Positions 6,825 through 9,787 of a DNA stretch of 9,787 nt are shown here, piece after piece (the stretch's first letter is position 1; each line of letters starts with the position of its first letter). The translations under genes were made by a program, and so were the position numbers. Source of the stretch: Holosporales bacterium. Its GTDB lineage: Bacteria > Pseudomonadota > Alphaproteobacteria > RUG11792. Below the pieces are notes generated by a model that had not been told where the DNA came from, searched no databases, and saw only the letters and a program-made list of their open reading frames with translations. The stretch covers positions 1 to 9,787 of the forward strand of contig JAITTR010000090.1 of assembly GCA_031286725.1 (NCBI GenBank), written 5' to 3'.

Positions 6825-6882
6825 AATGACTTGTTGGAGTTTTAAGATCAAAAGTCATTAACGATGGGGGGATCCCCGCATC
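6825..6882. repeat. Two nested dyads, possible dispersed palindromic element
   Basis: AATGACTT (6825-6832) pairs with AAGTCATT (6853-6860). Directly after it lies a GC-rich dyad at 6863-6882 in which GATG and CATC flank GGGGATCCCC. The second dyad stands out in this AT-rich DNA. The arrangement resembles palindromic intergenic repeats known in many bacteria. There is no T-tract for a standard terminator, and no second copy is visible here. Confidence 0.4.
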
Positions 6883-6945
6883 TCCGATGAAATATTACGA
6901 TATAGAAGGTTGCTTAGCTCGGCAATGAGCGAGGAAATATTGACG

Positions 6946-7090
6946 TCAATAGTTTTTTGTCCGACCATTTTCGTCTCTTATCTCGCTTTCCCTGAGCCCT
7001 CTCAAATAGGTTTCGGTAACCTGAATGCTTGCGTGGCACAGTAGTTTGCTAAGGTGAGCGGTATCCTTATGCTTTCGATATTCAGATCCT
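6946..7090 (-). pseudogene. C-terminal relic of a XerC/D-like tyrosine recombinase
   Basis: The minus-strand frame ending at TGA 6948-6946 reads RKHKDTAHLSKLLCHASIQV followed by TETYLRGLRESEIRDENG. This matches the C-terminal catalytic block of tyrosine recombinases: the usual LLGHxSIQxTExY pattern, with the second histidine region (here LLCHAS, Cys replacing Gly) and the nucleophilic tyrosine in TETYLRG. Upstream the frame decays. It belongs to a different subfamily from the P4-type integrases elsewhere in the window, whose C-termini lack this pattern. It is therefore probably the remains of a third recombinase rather than the missing end of either P4-type relic. Confidence 0.7.
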
Positions 7091-7202
7091 ATGCAGTAGT
7101 TTCGTATAGTAGATGACACGTTTTTCTACAGCGTTGGCGGTAAAGTTGGCGAATGGATATTATAGAGTCAAGTCCTACCGTTTTTGACGGCCTGTTTGGC
7201 AG

Positions 7203-7228
7203 TTCCCTTTCCTCGCTTCGAAAGGGAA
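7203..7228. repeat. Short inverted repeat
   Basis: TTCCCTTT (7203-7210) and AAAGGGAA (7221-7228) form an eight-base stem around a ten-base loop (nine and eight if the inner C-G pair forms). It is followed by AT-rich DNA but no clean T-tract, so a terminator role is uncertain. Confidence 0.35.
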
Positions 7229-7311
7229 ATCTGTTACAATTTAATACTCATTGCAGGAAGAGTGCCGGGCTAAAAGACCTTGAAATGCCATAATGGAAAT
7301 AGCGGGTGACA

Positions 7312-7443
7312 ATGATTCTATGGATAGATTTTACCTCCCAGGTTACAGGCACAGCTACCTTTTTAACTGTTTTCTTAGGAGGCCTAGCTTTAGTTTCTCT
7401 AAATGGGTTATGTACGCTTTCATGTGCTTGGAAAAGCAAATAA
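7312..7443 (+). CDS. Possible small membrane protein (43 aa)
   Basis: ATG 7312 to TAA 7441-7443 encodes 43 residues. The central part is strongly hydrophobic (TATFLTVFLGGLALVSL, about 14-30), which would make one transmembrane helix. It is followed by a short tail with two cysteines and two lysines at the C-terminus. GGTGA lies just upstream of the ATG but closer than usual. A different frame over the same DNA (7293-7478) is also open but has a poorer composition. The surrounding 500 bases hold no recognised gene. It could be a toxin-like or holin-like small peptide, a fragment of a larger membrane protein, or chance. Confidence 0.3.
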   Translation: MILWIDFTSQVTGTATFLTVFLGGLALVSLNGLCTLSCAWKSK

Positions 7444-7593
7444 ACAACTTAATTGAATTGATAATCACAACAAGATGAGCAAGAGAAGCAGCGTTTCGCC
7501 CTCTTTAGTTATTACAAGTTTGCTAGCGGTTATCCTAAAGAATCTAGCCCTTATAAGTAACAGAGCAATTATACTTTGATGATAAATTATATA

Positions 7594-7675
7594 CTTCGAG
7601 CATGATTCGAAGATTGCCAATTGGGCATTTTTAAAATGACATAATGATATTATGTCATAATTACGTCATCATTTT
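7594..7675. repeat. Cluster of inverted repeats
   Basis: Several dyads lie together. CTTCGA (7594-7599) pairs with TCGAAG (7607-7612), and the near-palindrome TGCCAATTGGGCA follows at about 7615-7627. A perfect ten-base inverted repeat, ATGACATAAT (7636-7645) and ATTATGTCAT (7649-7658), has a three-base spacer. A further related half-site, ACGTCAT, lies at about 7663-7669. The outer AAAATGA (7633-7639) also pairs with TCATTTT (7669-7675), so alternative folds exist. This could be an operator for a phage or element repressor, a miniature transposable element or a replication/transfer site. No gene is recognised in 7444-7790. Confidence 0.5.
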
Positions 7676-7790
7676 GTTACGCGGGAAACGTAAGTTGGCC
7701 AATGGTTTCTGAGTTTTGTCATAACTTTTCTAAGAAAATAAAAAAATATCCAAATGCGAAAAAAGTTTTTAATACCAGTTAAGTATTATC

Positions 7791-7853
7791 TATAATGGGT
7801 GCTAAATGAAAATAACTATTACAGACCCGCAAGGAGAACAACGACCTAAGTAG
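7791..7853 (+). other. TATAAT box and truncated 15-codon ORF
   Basis: TATAAT at 7791-7796 lies ten bases before ATG 7806, which opens MKITITDPQGEQRPK and then TAG 7851-7853. The peptide looks like a genuine protein start (amphipathic strand, then polar), cut short. The -35 region (TTTAAT, 7768-7773) is poor, and no Shine-Dalgarno is seen. I read it as the 5' stub of a lost gene, joined to antisense terminase-like sequence. Confidence 0.25.
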
Positions 7854-7868
7854 AATGCGAATACTATA

Positions 7869-7903
7869 AGCGTATGGCAAGGGATTAGCCCTGCCATTCT
7901 GCT
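7869..7903. repeat. Hairpin-forming sequence
   Basis: AGC then ATGGCA, a bulged A, GGG, a five-base loop ATTAG, CCC, TGCCAT and finally GCT: a nine-base core stem (7874-7897) with a three-base outer extension across a small internal loop. It overlaps the end of the KHGPYS-containing relic. A T-tract lies about 20 bases downstream on plus, too far for a classic terminator. Confidence 0.35.
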
Positions 7904-8036
7904 ATAAGCCCTTCGCTCCTCTTTTTTGATGTCCCTACTGTACGGCCCATGCTTCAAAGCATTTATGTTGCCCTTATAATTATGGTGTATCAACCTTTCT
8001 TGCTCATAAAAATTCGTTCCGTATTTTTTATTATTT
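7880..8036 (-). pseudogene. N-terminal-like fragment of a phage terminase small subunit family protein
   Basis: The minus-strand frame reads NNKKYGTNFYEQERLIHH, then YKGNINALKHGPYSRDIKKE, then ERRAYSRMAGLIP. The block GNxNALKHGxYS is a signature near the N-terminus of a phage terminase small-subunit-like family. The frame continues to TAG 7804-7802, but the end (HTLIVFAFYLGRC...) is hydrophobic and looks like read-through into unrelated sequence. Oddly, this N-terminal-type block lies downstream of, and in the same open frame as, what looks like the C-terminal part of the same family (8050-8525). Assignment to the family is by motif memory only. Confidence 0.4.
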
Positions 8037-8049
8037 CTTTTTCTTATCC

Positions 8050-8525
8050 CCCTTTTTGGGCTATATGCCTTACTAGAACCGACAGGTCGTCGCGGACCGA
8101 TTCCGATAACGTTCTGCGATTGGCCATCTATGTTTACCTTCTCAACAACTATCTTATGCTCTAGATTTCTTCTTATCTTTATGATAGTCTCTGCCAGCTC
8201 TTTGGCAAGGTGCGAGTACTTAATAGCATTTTATACTACAGTTCGTTTCTTGTTTGTTCGGCTCTTTCATACAACTTCTTACTTCGCCTTATGGCATTGA
8301 CCATCTTTGCCTCTAACAAAGTCTCCCACTTCAGGGCACAGCTGAAAACTTTTCTATATTCAACTTCTTTCGCCATCTTTAGTCCAATAAGAGACATGTC
8401 ATAGTCGTCTTTTTCCGGAATTGGGAACTGGTTACGGTGGGCATCTTCACAGTAAAGCTGTCTTCCTTCTAAAAGCGACTTTTGCCGTTTATCTTTTTAA
8501 GCGTTTCATTTGTTAGCGTTGACAT
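8050..8525 (-). pseudogene. Frameshifted terminase-small-subunit-like relic
   Basis: ATG 8525-8523 opens MSTLTNETLKKINGKSRF and stops at TAG in a T-run (about 8470-8475). Restoring one T continues as EGRQLYCEDAHRNQFPIPEK, then MSLIGLKMAKEVEYRKVF, ALKWETLLEAKMVNAIRRSK and LYERAEQTRNEL, with TAG at 8238-8236. A second shift leads to KYSHLAKELAETIIKIRRNL, EHKIVVEKVN and a weaker GIGPRRPVGSS. The helical, charged blocks resemble the middle and end of the small terminase family whose N-terminal HGxYS block lies further downstream. Two frame breaks make it a pseudogene. The function call is tentative; it may instead be an unrelated coiled-coil protein. Confidence 0.4.
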
Positions 8526-8575
8526 TGTATTGACAATTAAATGGGCGGTATACTCGTAGTAATAACACATTATAT

Positions 8576-8940
8576 TTAATATAGATATTGCAAGAGAGAA
8601 TCCGAGATATGCCAGACGGCCTCAGGGTTTTTGTTCATGACGAAGAGTTTATTTCTTAGAAAGACGTTTGCAAGATTACAAGTTTGGGATACCGAATTTT
8701 GCTTGAGTTGTATAAGAATGGTCTCTTCGTTAAGCCTTTAGCAAGCTTCTCGCGTACTTTCTTTCCTCATAAAGCTGTTCTGGGGTGGGCTGCCCACGAT
8801 ATGAAGAGAAGATATTCCAAGTTGAGCCTTCGAAGAGGCTCCTCCGAAACCTAAAATATCTCTGTACGGGCTTTTAACGGGATATGCGTGAATAAGCAAC
8901 CGTGCTACTTTAAAAGCTCTATCACTATGCTCTCGTTCAT
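8576..8940 (-). pseudogene. Unassigned gene relic
   Basis: A minus-strand frame is open from about 8940 to TAA 8578-8576 with a single internal TAA (8740-8738). The first part reads SDRAFKVARLLIHAYPVKSP, then YRDILGFGGASSKAQLGISS. The second part reads LNEETILIQLKQNSVSQTCN, then LFVMNKNPEAVWHISDSLLQ. A second frame over 8873-8733 reads GQPTPEQLYEERKYARSLLK, which would join the second part neatly (SLLKGLNEETI) by one indel near 8735, so the native product may use that frame instead. I recognise no family. The neighbours, terminase-like and exported-protein relics on the same strand, suggest element cargo. Confidence 0.3.
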
Positions 8941-8983
8941 CAGCCTAACGCTTAAGTATTAACGATACGAAATGCTTAACATA

Positions 8984-9234
8984 TTATCGGTAATTTGTTG
9001 CCATAGGAAAATTCTCTTGGAATATTTTGATACCTTCTTCAGTAATTTGGTATACCAGATATCTCTACTTCTTCCGTCCATTTCCGCTCCTCTTTTCTTT
9101 CTTCTTCTCGTTTCCTGCTGTTGTTCGAAAAAGCCACGATACGCGTCTGCAGCGTTTACTTTTCCACCTCCTATGCCTACAAGAGCCATTCCCAAGACTA
9201 GTAAGTAAGTCTTGGTGTTTTTTCCTACTACCAT
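8984..9234 (-). pseudogene. Frameshifted small exported protein
   Basis: ATG 9234-9232 opens KNTKTYLLVLGMALVGIGGG then KVNAADAYRGFFEQQQET. The lysines, a 13-15 residue hydrophobic core and a possible AxA-like cleavage site (VNA/AD) look like a Sec signal peptide. After QQQET the best reading shifts to EEERKEERKWTEEVE, then again to RYLVYQITEEGIKIFQENFP and MATNYR, with TAA at 8986-8984. The mature part would be about 60 residues of charged helix. The start overlaps the stop of the preceding 50-codon ORF by seven bases. A periplasmic or secretion-apparatus role fits the signal peptide and mobile context, but I cannot name a family. Confidence 0.45.
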
Positions 9235-9380
9235 GCTTCTTTTACTCCTATTTTGTATGCTGCGTTCTCTATATGCTTGATGAGCTGCCAGACTCTCTCG
9301 TCGTACGCCTTTCGGTCGCTCTCGACATAATCTTCCTCTTCTGTTATAGCTTCCAGCCAATATGTATTATTTAATTTCAC
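9228..9380 (-). CDS. Small acidic protein, unknown function (50 aa)
   Basis: GTG 9380-9378 is preceded by AGAGG at about five bases and gives an unbroken 50-codon ORF to TAG 9230-9228. The sequence VKLNNTYWLEAITEEEDYVE, then SDRKAYDERVWQLIKHIENA, ends AAYKIGVKEAW. It is acidic at first, then amphipathic helix. Its Shine-Dalgarno overlaps the stop of the Rpn-like relic seven bases upstream, and its own stop overlaps the next start, so the three look like one tightly packed transcription unit. I do not recognise the family. A link to Rpn-type proteins is possible (the KIGVKEA tail) but unproven. It is the only frame in this stretch that is fully open. Confidence 0.4.
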   Translation of the reverse strand: MKLNNTYWLEAITEEEDYVESDRKAYDERVWQLIKHIENAAYKIGVKEAW

Positions 9381-9387
9381 GGGACCT

Positions 9388-9650
9388 CTAACTTTCTGTA
9401 TGCTTCAGCTTTGCCACTTCCTCAATGGACAGGCCTGTGTATTTGCTTATAACATTAGTTGGCATATACCATCCTCTAACATTGAAGTCGCAGTTTCCCT
9501 GACCTTCTTTAGTTCTCCCTCTCTTCCTTCTTCTTTAGCGTCCCTAACGCTAGTAGCAATCTCGTCTGCTTTCATCTCATAGCGTTCATAATCCAACAGC
9601 TCTTCTGGAGCGTATACGTATTCCGCCAAAGCCGTATACGTGCTCCCCAT
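9388..9650 (-). pseudogene. C-terminal relic of an Rpn-family (PD-(D/E)XK) recombination-promoting nuclease
   Basis: Rpn proteins are transposase-like DNA endonucleases that stimulate RecA-independent recombination. Only the C-terminal tail is visible: YAPEELLDYERYEMKADEIA, then the family's typical charged repeat region (SVRDAKEEGREGELKKVRET), then ATSMLEDGI. After a shift of frame near 9459 comes PTNVISKYTGLSIEEVAKLK with HTES and TAG 9390-9388, the characteristic end of these proteins. The nuclease domain is absent, and the sequence abuts an IS5-type transposase tail at about 9650-9667. That suggests a deletion or insertion event fused the two. Confidence 0.75.
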
Positions 9651-9666
9651 AACCGGATATAGTCCT

Positions 9667-9787
9667 TGCTATCAGGTTAAATCTTAATCCGAACCTCCTT
9701 CTTCTGTTTCTATACTTATCTACAAGTATTTTAAATCTCTTAATGAATTATTATGTTTTCATTAAGGATTCTTGCGCTTGATATTGC
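9667..9787 (-). pseudogene. C-terminal relic of an IS5-type transposase
   Basis: The minus-strand frame from about 9744 reads IKRFKILVDKYRNRRRRFGL then RFNLIA, the conserved end of IS5-family DDE transposases (…YRNRRxRFGLRFNLIA…). Upstream, after one shift, NENIIIH fits the glutamate-containing block that normally precedes it. The glutamate would be the third residue of the DDE triad. The normal ending after LIA is replaced by unrelated residues, so the C-terminus is lost. The rest lies outside the window. Confidence 0.75.

Larger units (their letters stand above)
5602..9787. mobile_element. Decayed integrative element(s) right of tRNA-Asn
   Basis: From the tRNA-Asn 3' end to the window edge nearly every recognisable piece belongs to mobile DNA: P4 integrase, ParA, XerC/D-like recombinase, terminase-like protein, Rpn-family nuclease and IS5-type transposase. 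All are truncated or frameshifted and change orientation. I infer one or more integrated elements that have been deleted, rearranged and later hit by insertion sequences. The right boundary and any second attachment site are not in the window. Confidence 0.6.

Noticed and set aside
8519..8535. Two tandem TTGACA hexamers
   Set aside because: No -10 lies at workable spacing (the nearest TATACT gives 13 or 24 bases), and they overlap the start of the terminase-like relic on the other strand.
9027..9582. Plus-strand hydrophobic ORFs of 115 and 60 codons
   Set aside because: They are antisense to the exported-protein, 50-residue and Rpn-like frames. Their Phe/Leu/Ser-rich make-up is what antisense of Lys/Glu-rich coding gives.
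1..9787. CRISPR array or tandem repeat array
   Set aside because: No regularly spaced repeats were seen anywhere in the window.

Overview
The window looks like chromosome from an AT-rich bacterium, most likely an alphaproteobacterium with a host-associated life (Rickettsiales or Holosporales type). This is inference. It rests on the low GC of the intact genes, CCA ends encoded in the tRNAs, and a large share of decayed mobile DNA carrying P4-type integrase, ParA, Rpn-nuclease, IS5-type transposase and phage-like relics. No rRNA or other strong taxonomic marker is present.

Layout: (1) 1-838, minus strand: decayed P4-type tyrosine integrase reading away from a tRNA, with the start of an unassigned ORF at the left edge. 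(2) 981-5601: intact core block of tRNA-Gln(CUG) and the Sua5/TsaC threonylcarbamoyl-AMP synthase gene (minus), a roughly 600-base spacer, then ligA (NAD-dependent DNA ligase) overlapping nth (endonuclease III) on plus, and tRNA-Asn(GUU). (3) 5602-9787: a gene graveyard. It holds a second P4-type integrase relic just downstream of tRNA-Asn, a parA relic that has lost its P-loop, a promoter with two small overlapping ORFs, the C-terminal end of a XerC/D-like recombinase, a small membrane ORF, a cluster of inverted repeats, an apparently permuted terminase-small-subunit relic, an unassigned relic, an exported-protein relic, an intact-looking 50-residue ORF, an Rpn-family nuclease tail and an IS5-type transposase tail.

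The organising idea is that two integrative elements each entered at a tRNA 3' end, one on each side of a short housekeeping block, and both have since decayed. LigA and Nth are both DNA-repair proteins (nick sealing and base excision) and are probably co-transcribed. Sua5 makes the precursor of the t6A modification, which tRNA-Asn is expected to carry. Most reading frames right of 5602 are broken, so I assign them by reading short homologous blocks across frames, with confidence lowered to match. No CRISPR array, rRNA or complete mobile element is visible.
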